A stretch of 5,796 bases of DNA from Planctomycetota bacterium (GCA_013202635.1 JABMRO010000781.1:1-5796), one strand, 5' to 3'. Shown: positions 1 to 5,457, counted from the first letter of the stretch. Notes: generated from the letters alone by a model not told the origin. Made by a program: numbers and translations.

Positions 1-472
1 CGGTAAGCTTTGAGATTTTGAACATTAGAATTTCGAACTTGCTTAGGATTTCGTGTTTCGTGCTTCTAATTTTGAAGTTGCTACTTTATGAAGGGCGAAA
101 AAGCAGTCCCTCTATAATTGGACGAATGTGCACATTTGGTACGAAAATTGGGGAATTTTATGAGGATAGAATCGAGCTAAGTGCTTATGTGGAAATGAAT
201 AAAAAAATATTTAAAAATTTTGATTTTTGTTTTTTATTAATAGCGTTTTTGGCTGATTTTTACGCTGAAACATATTGCCTATTTTAACATAGAAGTCAAA
301 TTCGATAATATCATGTGCTGATGAGCAGAAGAGATTTCAATTTACTATTTTTAGCTTTTTCGACCTTGCTCAGGACTTGCGCTTTCCTCCAGTTTACTAT
401 TAACTATTGGGATGGAATATTCCGGGCAGAGAATCGGTCAGTTTAAATAATCGATATTCAGATTAAAATAAT
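1..472. other. AT-rich intergenic stretch with no supported gene
   Basis: This stretch is far richer in A+T than the genes to its right. A frame of 89 codons is open at 18-287 on the plus strand, but it starts inside low-complexity DNA, has no ribosome binding site and shows no recognisable motif, so I do not call it. Positions 11-75 are a degenerate run of TTTCG/TTTTGAA-like words. It contains a 7-nt inverted repeat, ATTAGAA at 24-30 and TTCTAAT at 64-70. A faint echo of CTTGCTTAGGA (38-48) recurs as CTTGCTCAGGA near 366. It may be a decayed repeat or the tail of an upstream intergenic region. I see no RNA gene in it. Confidence 0.5.
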
Positions 473-501
473 TTGCAAAATAGTCGTATTTGCAGTATAA
501 T
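473..501 (+). promoter_or_regulatory. sigma70-type promoter of the first pseudopilin gene
   Basis: A -35 box TTGCAA at 473-478 is followed by a 17-nt spacer and a consensus -10 box TATAAT at 496-501. Transcription would begin near 508 and give a leader of about 90 nt before the ATG at 600. This is the best promoter-like sequence in the window, and it sits directly in front of the tandem pseudopilin genes. It may drive both, since I found no convincing second promoter in the 131-bp gap between them. Confidence 0.6.
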
Positions 502-506
502 ACTGC
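492..506. promoter_or_regulatory. 15-nt palindrome over the -10 box, possible operator
   Basis: GCAGTA (492-497) and TACTGC (501-506) form a perfect inverted repeat around the 3-nt centre TAA, and the -10 box lies inside it. A dimeric repressor bound here would block RNA polymerase. The palindrome is visible in the sequence; the operator role is inference. TATAAT is itself nearly palindromic, so part of the symmetry comes from the promoter, but the GC-containing flanks GCAG/CTGC do not. Confidence 0.35.
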
Positions 507-599
507 GCCAGATAGAATAGAGGTAATAAAGAACAGGATCGGGTGCAACATATCAGGACCATGCAACGGGGTACCGAGAGTAAGTTAAGGAGTATAATT

Positions 600-1415
600 A
601 TGGGTAAACGAAGAGGATTTACATTGATAGAACTCTTAGTGGTCATCGCCATTATCGCGGTGCTGATGGCTATATTGATGCCGGTACTGAATCGTGTCAA
701 GGAACAGGGCAAGCGCATGGTGTGCCTTGGCAATCTCAAGCAGATGGGACTTGCATGGATTATGTATGCCGATGAAAACGACGGGAAGCTCGTCAATGGC
801 GCCATAGGCTTTAGCAATCAGAACCTGGCGTGGGGCGACCACAGAAATGAGCTGGCATGGATCGACGCGTATAGTACCACAGACCCGGACGTTCAGACTC
901 AAGGGATTATAGACGGCGCATTGTGGCCTTATATAAAGAATGTCGATATTTACAAGTGCCCGACTGGGAGGCGCCTCGACAATGGCCTACCACAGGCGCT
1001 GACATACGCTATCATGTTCTCCATGAACGCCGTAAACCATACCTGGACTCAGGGAGTACGCGGCGCGCACGTAAAGAATATGAGCGAAATTAGCAACCCG
1101 TCGCCTGCCCTCAGACTCGTTTTTATCGATGAAGGCTATATGACTTCGGATGCCTACGCCGTCTGGTATCTACAAGAGACATGGTTTGACAGCCCTCCGG
1201 TCCGGCATGGGGACGGAACGACCATCTCCTTTGCAGATGGGCACGCCGACCACTGGAAGTGGAAGGGTACCGATACGATAAAGCATGCCAGAGACGAGGA
1301 AAACACGGGGCCCGATACCACCTGGGCGCCGACAACGCCGTCAGGTTTCAGGGACCTGTACAGGATGCAGAGGGGCTGCTGGGGAAAATTAGGTTATACA
1401 CCAACTCAACAATAG
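600..1415 (+). CDS. prepilin-type N-terminal cleavage/methylation protein with H-X9-DG motif, copy 1
   Basis: This is a 271-residue type II pseudopilin-like protein. The leader is only 6 residues (MGKRRG). Prepilin peptidase would cut after G6, leaving F7 as the N-terminus with the usual Glu at +5 (E11), followed by a hydrophobic helix (about 12-30). Next comes a conserved stretch (C42, N45-K47, W53-M55, D58-N60 and D61). H203 followed nine residues later by D213-G214 gives the H-X9-DG signature common in planctomycete pseudopilin families. The start at 600 is chosen because AAGGAG (587-592) lies 7 nt upstream and it places the cleavage motif at the usual distance; an in-frame ATG at 543 would add 19 unlike residues. 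The C-terminus GCWGKLGYTPT matches the next gene almost exactly. The exported, membrane-anchored product presumably joins a pseudopilus or surface structure. No secretion machinery genes are nearby, so the specific role is unknown. Confidence 0.9.
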   Translation: MGKRRGFTLIELLVVIAIIAVLMAILMPVLNRVKEQGKRMVCLGNLKQMGLAWIMYADENDGKLVNGAIGFSNQNLAWGDHRNELAWIDAYSTTDPDVQTQGIIDGALWPYIKNVDIYKCPTGRRLDNGLPQALTYAIMFSMNAVNHTWTQGVRGAHVKNMSEISNPSPALRLVFIDEGYMTSDAYAVWYLQETWFDSPPVRHGDGTTISFADGHADHWKWKGTDTIKHARDEENTGPDTTWAPTTPSGFRDLYRMQRGCWGKLGYTPTQQ

Positions 1416-1446
1416 CTCCGGCTTTACAAAGTTGATTTTTTAGGCG

Positions 1447-1467
1447 ACATGTAATACAGCTACGTGT
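1447..1467 (+). other. hairpin in the 3' flank of the first pseudopilin gene
   Basis: ACATGTA (1447-1453) pairs with TACGTGT (1461-1467), giving seven pairs with one G-T, over a 7-nt loop, followed by TTT. It is too weak and too poor in GC to call a terminator with confidence. The corresponding place after the second gene carries a different hairpin with a similar TACAG loop element (see 2466-2496), which suggests that a structured 3' flank has been kept. It may cause partial termination or stabilise the 3' end. Confidence 0.25.
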
Positions 1468-1546
1468 TTTCTCCTGGATTAAGTTTATTTTCAAACTACA
1501 TACAACCAGGCAACACGATGCCGATAGTAAGTTGAGGTACCTTATT

Positions 1547-2434
1547 ATGAACAGATCAAGAGGGTTTACCCCGTTAGAAAGAAGAATTTCTAATGGGGCT
1601 CATAGAAGATTTCTAATGGGGTTTACATTAATAGAACTTTTGGTTGTAATCGCCATTATCGCGGTTCTGATGGCGATATTGATACCGGCGCTACACAGAG
1701 TCAGAGAGCAGGGCAGACGTGCGGTTTGCATGAGCAATATGAAGCAGTTGACATTAGCGTGGATTATGTACGCCGATGAGAACGACGACAATCTCGTAAA
1801 CGGCGCGGCAGGCTATAGCTATCAGGATACGGGATGGGGAGATCACGGAAAAGAACAGGCCTGGGTGGGCACTTGCTGGGCCTCTGATTACGGATCAGGC
1901 GGGCAGTTGCCGGCCGAGGAGCAAATAATACAGATCAAAAGCCCTAATGGAGCCCTCTGGCCGTATCTCAAGGACGTGGACCTTTACAGGTGCCCGACCG
2001 GCAGCCGGGGAGAGATGCTGACCTACGCTATCATGTTCTCTATGAACGCTGTTAACCACACCCCGACTCAGGGAGTACGCGGTGCACATATAAAGAAAAG
2101 GACCGAGATTCATAACCCGGCACCTGCCTACAGACTCGTTTTTATCGACGAGGGCTGGGTTACTCCTGATGCTTTTGCCGTTCATTATGACACTGAGCAA
2201 TGGTGGGACGACGCCCCCGTCCGGCACGGCGACGGCACGAACGTCTCTTTCGCGGACGGACATAGTAATTACAAAAAGTGGAAAGGCATCGAAACAATAA
2301 AGAACGGCAGAAATCTTTCTCGCGGCCATGCCGGCTCAGGATTCGTACCTCAGAGCTCTGACGGCTATCAGGATTTATACTGGATGCAGAAGGGCTGCTG
2401 GGGCAGATTAGGCTATACACCAACTCATCAATAG
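1547..2434 (+). CDS. prepilin-type N-terminal cleavage/methylation protein with H-X9-DG motif, copy 2, with interrupted leader
   Basis: This 295-residue paralogue of the upstream gene has a hydrophobic helix (31-49), a conserved C61 region, H227 with D237-G238 as the H-X9-DG signature, and the C-terminus GCWGRLGYTPT. The N-terminus is unusual because the cleavage motif occurs twice, as GFTPLE (6-11) and GFTLIE (25-30). Only the second is followed by the hydrophobic helix, so cleavage is expected after G25, giving a 25-residue leader. Without residues 7-25 the start would read MNRSRGFTLIE, matching copy 1 (MGKRRGFTLIE). I chose the ATG at 1547, with GAGG at 1534-1537 upstream in a leader homologous to that of copy 1. 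A TTG at 1532 is also open, and an ATG at 1616 would give a protein starting MGFTLIE but has only a poor ribosome site. The gene is probably cotranscribed with copy 1, since the gap is 131 bp and no clear promoter is seen. The exact role is unknown. Confidence 0.88.
   Translation: MNRSRGFTPLERRISNGAHRRFLMGFTLIELLVVIAIIAVLMAILIPALHRVREQGRRAVCMSNMKQLTLAWIMYADENDDNLVNGAAGYSYQDTGWGDHGKEQAWVGTCWASDYGSGGQLPAEEQIIQIKSPNGALWPYLKDVDLYRCPTGSRGEMLTYAIMFSMNAVNHTPTQGVRGAHIKKRTEIHNPAPAYRLVFIDEGWVTPDAFAVHYDTEQWWDDAPVRHGDGTNVSFADGHSNYKKWKGIETIKNGRNLSRGHAGSGFVPQSSDGYQDLYWMQKGCWGRLGYTPTHQ
1569..1621. mobile_element. small palindromic insertion element inside the pseudopilin leader
   Basis: CCCCGTTAGAAA (1569-1580) and TTTCTAATGGGG (1610-1621) are inverted repeats with one G-T mismatch at the ends of a 53-bp segment. 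A second identical TTTCTAATGGGG lies inside it at 1587-1598, so the first arm can also fold with it into a 12-pair stem over a 6-nt loop. GGGTTTAC occurs at both 1562-1569 and 1619-1626, like a target duplication; if the element is bounded by the inverted repeats, the minimal duplication is TTTA. Net gain is 57 bp, or 19 codons, so the frame is kept. No transposase is encoded. It could be a non-autonomous miniature element comparable in concept to in-gene palindromic repeats known from Rickettsia, or a product of local slippage and duplication. Confidence 0.6.
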
Positions 2435-2465
2435 CCCTGGCTTTTTTACGCTGATTGTTTTCGGG

Positions 2466-2496
2466 GCAGAGGAGATACAGTTGTGTGCTCTCCTGC
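2466..2496 (+). other. hairpin in the 3' flank of the second pseudopilin gene
   Basis: GCA (2466-2468) and GGAGA (2471-2475), with a 2-nt bulge between them, pair with TCTCC (2489-2493) and TGC (2494-2496) over a 13-nt loop. No run of T follows directly, so it is not a standard intrinsic terminator. It lies in the 140-bp gap between two converging genes and sits at the equivalent place to the hairpin after the first copy, so it may mark the 3' end of the transcript. Confidence 0.3.
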
Positions 2497-2574
2497 ATTA
2501 TAAGTTTGCTTTCAAACCATACGCGGCCCAAATTCTCAAAGCCTGTCAAAGCAAATTGATTAGTGCGGCTGTTT

Positions 2575-3165
2575 TTATTTCCAAAAGCGCATAATAATCC
2601 CGCCGGTTCGGCTGACGTACTGACGGTATTGCTCGTCGAATTGCTCAAGCATCATCCGTTCCTCTTTCGGGACGCGCACCAGATACAAGGGCACAAAAAC
2701 TATAAGAAAGGCCCAGCCCGCGAGCCAGTTTTCCAATAACAATCCTTGTGCGATTGCCCACAGCAGGTGTGCGGCATACATCGGATGGCGTATGTGGCGG
2801 TATAAGCCGCCGGTTACGAGCGAGTGTTCCTGTCTAATGCGAAGTATCGCAGACCAGTTTCGCCCGAGGTCTGCGTGCGACCTCCACAAGAGCAAAAGTG
2901 CCATTGCAAAAACCGCCGTGCCTATCCAGCCCAGCCATCCCGGTAGGTGATAATCGGCAAAGTTCAGCCATGGCGAAAACAAATAGAACAAAGGTAAAAC
3001 CATCCCGACGCCGCCAGCGCTAATCAGAATAATATCCACCACGCTTTTGTGCTTTTTAACTGCCTTGCCGTGTCTGCATTTGAATGTATATACCTTTCGA
3101 ATGACTGAGCCTGCAATAAAACCTGCAAGAAAAATAAGTTCAAAGATATTATCGATTCCGAGCAA
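2575..3165 (-). CDS. membrane methyltransferase of the isoprenylcysteine methyltransferase/PEMT-like family
   Basis: The 196-residue product has hydrophobic segments at about 7-22, 42-63, 76-94 and 130-163. Its C-terminal half shows the family's hallmark: a G-G-L-Y-R-x-x-R-H-P-M-Y block (119-130), then a long hydrophobic hairpin, an E168-E169 pair and a closing F-x-x-Q-Y-x-x-Y pattern (176-183). In known members RHP and the Glu pair help bind S-adenosylmethionine at the membrane face. Bacterial members are of mostly unknown substrate (lipids, isoprenoid thiols or small compounds), so I name only the family. The frame is open up to a TTG at 3207, but I choose the TTG at 3165 because AAGGAG lies 6 nt before it; the upstream 14 residues would contain that ribosome site. 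The 97-bp gap to the upstream gene holds a promoter-like sequence, so it may be its own unit. It converges on the pseudopilin pair. Confidence 0.8.
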   Translation of the reverse strand: MLGIDNIFELIFLAGFIAGSVIRKVYTFKCRHGKAVKKHKSVVDIILISAGGVGMVLPLFYLFSPWLNFADYHLPGWLGWIGTAVFAMALLLLWRSHADLGRNWSAILRIRQEHSLVTGGLYRHIRHPMYAAHLLWAIAQGLLLENWLAGWAFLIVFVPLYLVRVPKEERMMLEQFDEQYRQYVSRTGGIIMRFWK

Positions 3166-3171
3166 TGTTAT

Positions 3172-3177
3172 CTCCTT
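3172..3177 (-). promoter_or_regulatory. ribosome binding site that sets the TTG start of the methyltransferase
   Basis: On the minus strand AAGGAG lies 6 nt before the TTG at 3165. It is a full-strength Shine-Dalgarno match at ideal spacing, whereas nothing comparable precedes the TTG at 3207 or the GTG at 3192. It is the main reason for the shorter start. Confidence 0.65.
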
Positions 3178-3219
3178 GCCGAACGGTATCACCTGATTAG
3201 ATTTCAATATTACGGTTCA

Positions 3220-3247
3220 ATCTTACCCTTTTTGAAATCTTCGTCAA
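3220..3247 (-). promoter_or_regulatory. putative promoter of the methyltransferase gene
   Basis: Read on the minus strand, TTGACG (3242-3247) is followed by 16 nt and TAAGAT (3220-3225). The -35 box differs from consensus at one base and the -10 box at two. It lies between the stop codon of the DUF401 gene and the methyltransferase start, giving a leader of about 45 nt. An AT-rich inverted repeat, AACAAA at 3246-3251 and TTTGTT at 3257-3262, overlaps the -35 edge. Confidence 0.4.
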
Positions 3248-3261
3248 CAAAATGAATTTGT

Positions 3262-4509
3262 TTAGCCGCAGAAGAGAGCCAACAATATGCCGGCAACGGC
3301 GACGGCCGCGGTGGGGAGCAGCAGCTTGAAAATTATTTTGAGGAGTGAAGTTTGGAAGAAGCTGGCCGAGAGGGTTATGCACAGGTGAATGGGTGTGAGC
3401 CAAAGGCCGAAAAGCAGGCCTGAAAAGGCCAGACTTTCGAGCCCCATCTTAGCCTCGGAGCCGGTGCCGATAAAGGCGATAAGGAACGGATATGTAATCG
3501 CTACGGTGGGCATCGTTACTCCCGTTGAGAAGCCGACCAGCATAGGCAGGCCGAACAAAAGCAAACCGGGGGGGACATGGGCGTTTGTCAGAAATTCAAC
3601 GACGCTGCCGATGGCGCCGCTGGTTTGGAGGTTGAGCTTAAAAAACAGCGCACCGAAAATAAGCAGGACCATGTCCGGCTCGCGGGCGGCTTTGAAGACG
3701 GACAACCACCTCTTAAACGGGACTTTGTGTATCAAAAGCAGACCGATAATGGCTAAAAAGATACCGGCCGCAGGGGGCAGGTCAAAAGCAACATATAAAC
3801 CGGCGGTAAACGCGATGGGCCAGAAGGCGTGCAGGAAGTCAAGCAGGTGATGGGCTATGTGGCGTTTAATATAATGTGGGTCGGGCTGTTTCGGTGGTAT
3901 GCCGAACATCAGCAGGACAATGGCACCGCCCAGGATACCGGCACCGGTGAGGATGATGTGGTAGGAAAAGAGCTTTAATGCCGAGATACCGAGGAGGCTC
4001 TGGATAAGAGGCACGGCCGGGAAAAGAGGCCAGACTGATTCCCATTGATGGCGGAAAAAGAAGTTGATAGCGGCCAAGCGGCTGCGCTCGACGCCGATTT
4101 TATCGCCGGCGTCGCGCACCATGGGAGCCGAGAGCATAATGCCGCCGGGTGTGGGCAGCATTCCCATCATCAGAGGTATCAGCGCCAGGGCAAACCTTCG
4201 GCTTTTGAACAGGTCCTGCATGGCCGGTACAAGCCGCTTAGAAAGGCCGATTTCCTCCATCGCTGCGCCGATGACATTGACGAGCAGTAGCAGGGCCGTT
4301 AGCGAGATGAAAAGATAAGCCGTCGTTTGTGTCAGCGGCTTGCTTTGCCATTCCTCGGTTAACGTCCGTCCGAGATCGGGCGGCCAGACGCCCAGAAACA
4401 ATGCCAAAAGACAGGCCGAGAGCACCATCGCCAGACCGATTTTGACCTTCAGACGCAAAAGCGTTACCAGGACAGCCAACGATATTATTATGGATATAAA
4501 TGCGTACAC
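3262..4509 (-). CDS. DUF401-family multi-spanning membrane protein
   Basis: This 415-residue, very hydrophobic protein has about ten predicted membrane segments spread over its whole length. The first is at 2-20 and others lie near 24-42, 63-82, 106-118, 183-203, 230-242, 247-261, 279-292, 314-329, 362-380 and 397-413. The pattern GMLPTPGGIMLSAPMV (116-131), the FRHQWE block (152-157), FSTGVTMP (327-334) and LTPIHLC (371-377) resemble the DUF401 family, which has the two-half layout of ion-transporter-like permeases. The duplicated Pro-Gly/Thr-rich loops suggest a carrier, but no substrate is known for the family. The start is a GTG at 4509 with no clear Shine-Dalgarno sequence. The first membrane segment begins almost at once, so a much later start is unlikely. 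The length looks complete, and neighbours on the same strand give no clue to its cargo. Confidence 0.82.
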   Translation of the reverse strand: MYAFISIIISLAVLVTLLRLKVKIGLAMVLSACLLALFLGVWPPDLGRTLTEEWQSKPLTQTTAYLFISLTALLLLVNVIGAAMEEIGLSKRLVPAMQDLFKSRRFALALIPLMMGMLPTPGGIMLSAPMVRDAGDKIGVERSRLAAINFFFRHQWESVWPLFPAVPLIQSLLGISALKLFSYHIILTGAGILGGAIVLLMFGIPPKQPDPHYIKRHIAHHLLDFLHAFWPIAFTAGLYVAFDLPPAAGIFLAIIGLLLIHKVPFKRWLSVFKAAREPDMVLLIFGALFFKLNLQTSGAIGSVVEFLTNAHVPPGLLLFGLPMLVGFSTGVTMPTVAITYPFLIAFIGTGSEAKMGLESLAFSGLLFGLWLTPIHLCITLSASFFQTSLLKIIFKLLLPTAAVAVAGILLALFCG

Positions 4510-4617
4510 GGCGGGTTATATTAACAATAATAATTCGAAAAGGCAGTTTTTTTCTGGAAAGAAGAACGCTTAAAAATATTTTTATATGTTTTTATGCTGG
4601 GATTTGCCTTATGAAGA

Positions 4618-4665
4618 TAACCAACATTAACAGGGTAAGATGTCAATGTTAGTCAAATTTGGTTA
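4618..4665. promoter_or_regulatory. interlaced inverted repeats between the deaminase and DUF401 genes
   Basis: TAACCA (4618-4623) mirrors TGGTTA (4660-4665), and AACATT (4623-4628) mirrors AATGTT (4645-4650). The outer right arm overlaps the deaminase stop codon. On the minus strand a perfect TTGACA (4641-4646) lies 17 nt before TGGTTA (4618-4623), so the -35 is good but the -10 is poor. The stems have long loops and no T-run, so this fits a protein-binding or promoter region for the DUF401 gene better than an intrinsic terminator. The rest of the gap (4510-4617) is AT-rich and holds nothing else I can name. Confidence 0.25.
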
Positions 4666-5274
4666 GCTTTGATTGGATTCTTTTGTTGGAAAGGTCGCCT
4701 GTCTGCCGTTGTATATCAGGCCGCCCGATTCTTTATATCTTATCAGTACCTCGCGGGCTTCTTTTCGAAGGACGTCCCGCAAAACAGTTATGCCGCGGCT
4801 CTCAAGTGTATCGATCCAATCCGGCACTTTGACTCCCTCGTCGAATCCTATTTTGCATGCGTCCCGGCCGCGAGCGCCGCAAATTAATCTTCGAACTCCC
4901 GACCATGGTATCGCTCCGAGACACATCGCGCATGGTTCAGTGCTGCTGGCAAGCTCGCAGGCAGGCATGCCTTCTGCACCCAGGTCGAAGGTTTTAAGCT
5001 TTTGCTGGGCAAGACCAATGCACACCATTTCCGCATGGGCTAATGAACAATTCGTATCAAGTACAACATTAACGCCCACGGCAATCAGTCTCCCACCGTC
5101 CCGCTCAAAGATACCGGCCCCGAACGGCCCACCTGTTTCGTTTTTGACGTTCAGGCGTGACAGCTCAATCGTAAGACGCATTCTATCTTCAATATTTTCG
5201 AAGACTGAAGGGGCTTTTTCAAGAAAGGGCCCGACCCATTCGGGCAAAGCTAAAACTAATTTTCCGTCGCACAT
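4663..5274 (-). CDS. nucleoside deaminase-like protein (cytidine deaminase superfamily)
   Basis: The 203-residue protein carries the zinc-hydrolase signature of the superfamily: H80-A81-E82, where His would bind zinc and Glu shuttle the proton, and P114-C115-A-M-C118, which supplies the other two zinc ligands. The upstream GGPFGAGIFERDG stretch (48-60) is the typical first beta strands, with N69 in the substrate region. Members of this type hydrolytically deaminate guanine, adenine in tRNA, cytosine or related bases in the cytoplasm. The protein is longer than typical TadA or GuaD (about 150-165 residues), with an extra N-terminal helix region (1-40) and a tail ending in GGLIYNGR (184-191). 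I see no feature that fixes the substrate, so TadA and guanine deaminase remain only possibilities. The ATG at 5274 is chosen with GGAG 10 nt upstream. No partner gene of purine or pyrimidine metabolism is adjacent. Confidence 0.85.
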   Translation of the reverse strand: MCDGKLVLALPEWVGPFLEKAPSVFENIEDRMRLTIELSRLNVKNETGGPFGAGIFERDGGRLIAVGVNVVLDTNCSLAHAEMVCIGLAQQKLKTFDLGAEGMPACELASSTEPCAMCLGAIPWSGVRRLICGARGRDACKIGFDEGVKVPDWIDTLESRGITVLRDVLRKEAREVLIRYKESGGLIYNGRQATFPTKESNQS

Positions 5275-5321
5275 ACAACCATATCTCCGGTGCCGGATTT
5301 AAATACGATAAGCAGCCTATT

Positions 5322-5327
5322 ATTATA
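5322..5327 (-). promoter_or_regulatory. possible -10 box upstream of the deaminase gene
   Basis: The minus strand reads TATAAT here, about 50 nt before the deaminase ATG. No good -35 box lies 16-18 nt upstream. A shifted reading, TTGCCT then 17 nt then TAATAG, is an alternative. The position is sensible for a separate promoter of the deaminase gene, but the support is thin. Confidence 0.25.
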
Positions 5328-5360
5328 TCGGTGAACATCAGGCAAAATACAGATGTAAAG

Positions 5361-5381
5361 CTGAAAAAAATCAGTTTTCAG
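5361..5381. other. AT-rich dyad downstream of the Hint gene
   Basis: CTGAAAA (5361-5367) and TTTTCAG (5375-5381) form a perfect 7-nt inverted repeat over a 7-nt centre. It contains few G-C pairs, so a stable RNA hairpin is unlikely, but it lies between the Hint gene end and the deaminase gene and could be a weak minus-strand termination or binding site. Confidence 0.2.
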
Positions 5382-5457
5382 GAATCACAACAGAGTTCTC
5401 TTCAATCAGCTCCCACCACAGTCTGGAATAATCATGAGCCTCAATAGTCTCGTACAA
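5371..5457 (-). other. 28-codon open frame out of phase with the Hint gene end
   Basis: Starting at a TTG (5457) and overlapping the last codons of the Hint gene in another phase, this frame encodes a peptide including HDYSRLWWELIEEN and ending VVIPEN. Removing one T at the Hint stop would fuse most of it to that protein. The composition looks protein-like (acidic, aromatic), but 28 codons can be open by chance and no good ribosome site is seen. It could be a lost C-terminal tail, a tiny gene or noise; I do not claim it as a gene. Confidence 0.2.

Larger units (their letters stand above)
548..1500 (+). repeat. tandem duplication unit, copy 1 (gene plus flanks)
   Basis: The similarity between the two pseudopilin genes extends beyond the coding parts. 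The leader ending at 602 shares the pattern CCGAnAGTAAGTTnAGG and ATTATG with the leader of copy 2 (about 1521-1549). Downstream, ATAGCnCnGGCTTT, a TACAG motif, TCTCCTG and AAGTTT-TTTCAAAC appear in the same order after both stop codons. One ancestral unit of promoter-proximal leader, gene and 3' flank was evidently duplicated and then diverged. The exact edges are uncertain by some tens of bases. Confidence 0.6.
1498..2520 (+). repeat. tandem duplication unit, copy 2 (gene plus flanks)
   Basis: This is the second copy of the unit described at 548-1500, again comprising leader, pseudopilin gene and 3' flank. It differs from copy 1 by the 57-bp insertion at the prepilin cleavage motif, by extra residues in the variable middle (about 109-131 of the protein) and by a diverged segment before the C-terminus. 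Third-position and non-coding changes are numerous, so the duplication is old and not an assembly repeat. Edges are approximate. Confidence 0.6.

Noticed and set aside
18..287. 89-codon plus-strand open frame in the AT-rich left part
   Set aside because: No ribosome site, biased low-complexity composition, begins in repeat-like DNA and resembles no family I know.
543..599. Longer start for the first pseudopilin gene
   Set aside because: The extra 19 residues do not fit a prepilin leader, and AAGGAG at 587-592 serves the ATG at 600.
1587..1621. The two identical arm copies as a CRISPR-like repeat
   Set aside because: Only two short 12-nt units 23 nt apart inside a coding sequence, with no array or cas gene.
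2423..2447. AGCC-CT-GGCT followed by TTTTTT after the second pseudopilin gene as a terminator
   Set aside because: The loop would be only 2 nt and the stem 4 pairs, so it cannot form a stable intrinsic terminator.
548..2520. The tandem pseudopilin pair as an assembly artefact
   Set aside because: The copies differ throughout at DNA and protein level, including indels, so they are real diverged paralogues.
2160..2648. 162-codon minus-strand frame across the pseudopilin 3' end and the methyltransferase 3' end
   Set aside because: It overlaps two well-supported genes on different strands, and its translation has no domain-like pattern.
3389..3850. 153-codon plus-strand frame inside the DUF401 gene
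   Set aside because: Antisense shadow of a clear membrane protein; basic, Pro/Ser-rich translation typical of such shadows.
4673..5302. 209-codon plus-strand frame opposite the deaminase
   Set aside because: It is the antisense of a gene with intact zinc motifs; its translation is rich in Ser, Pro and Arg, as expected of a shadow frame.
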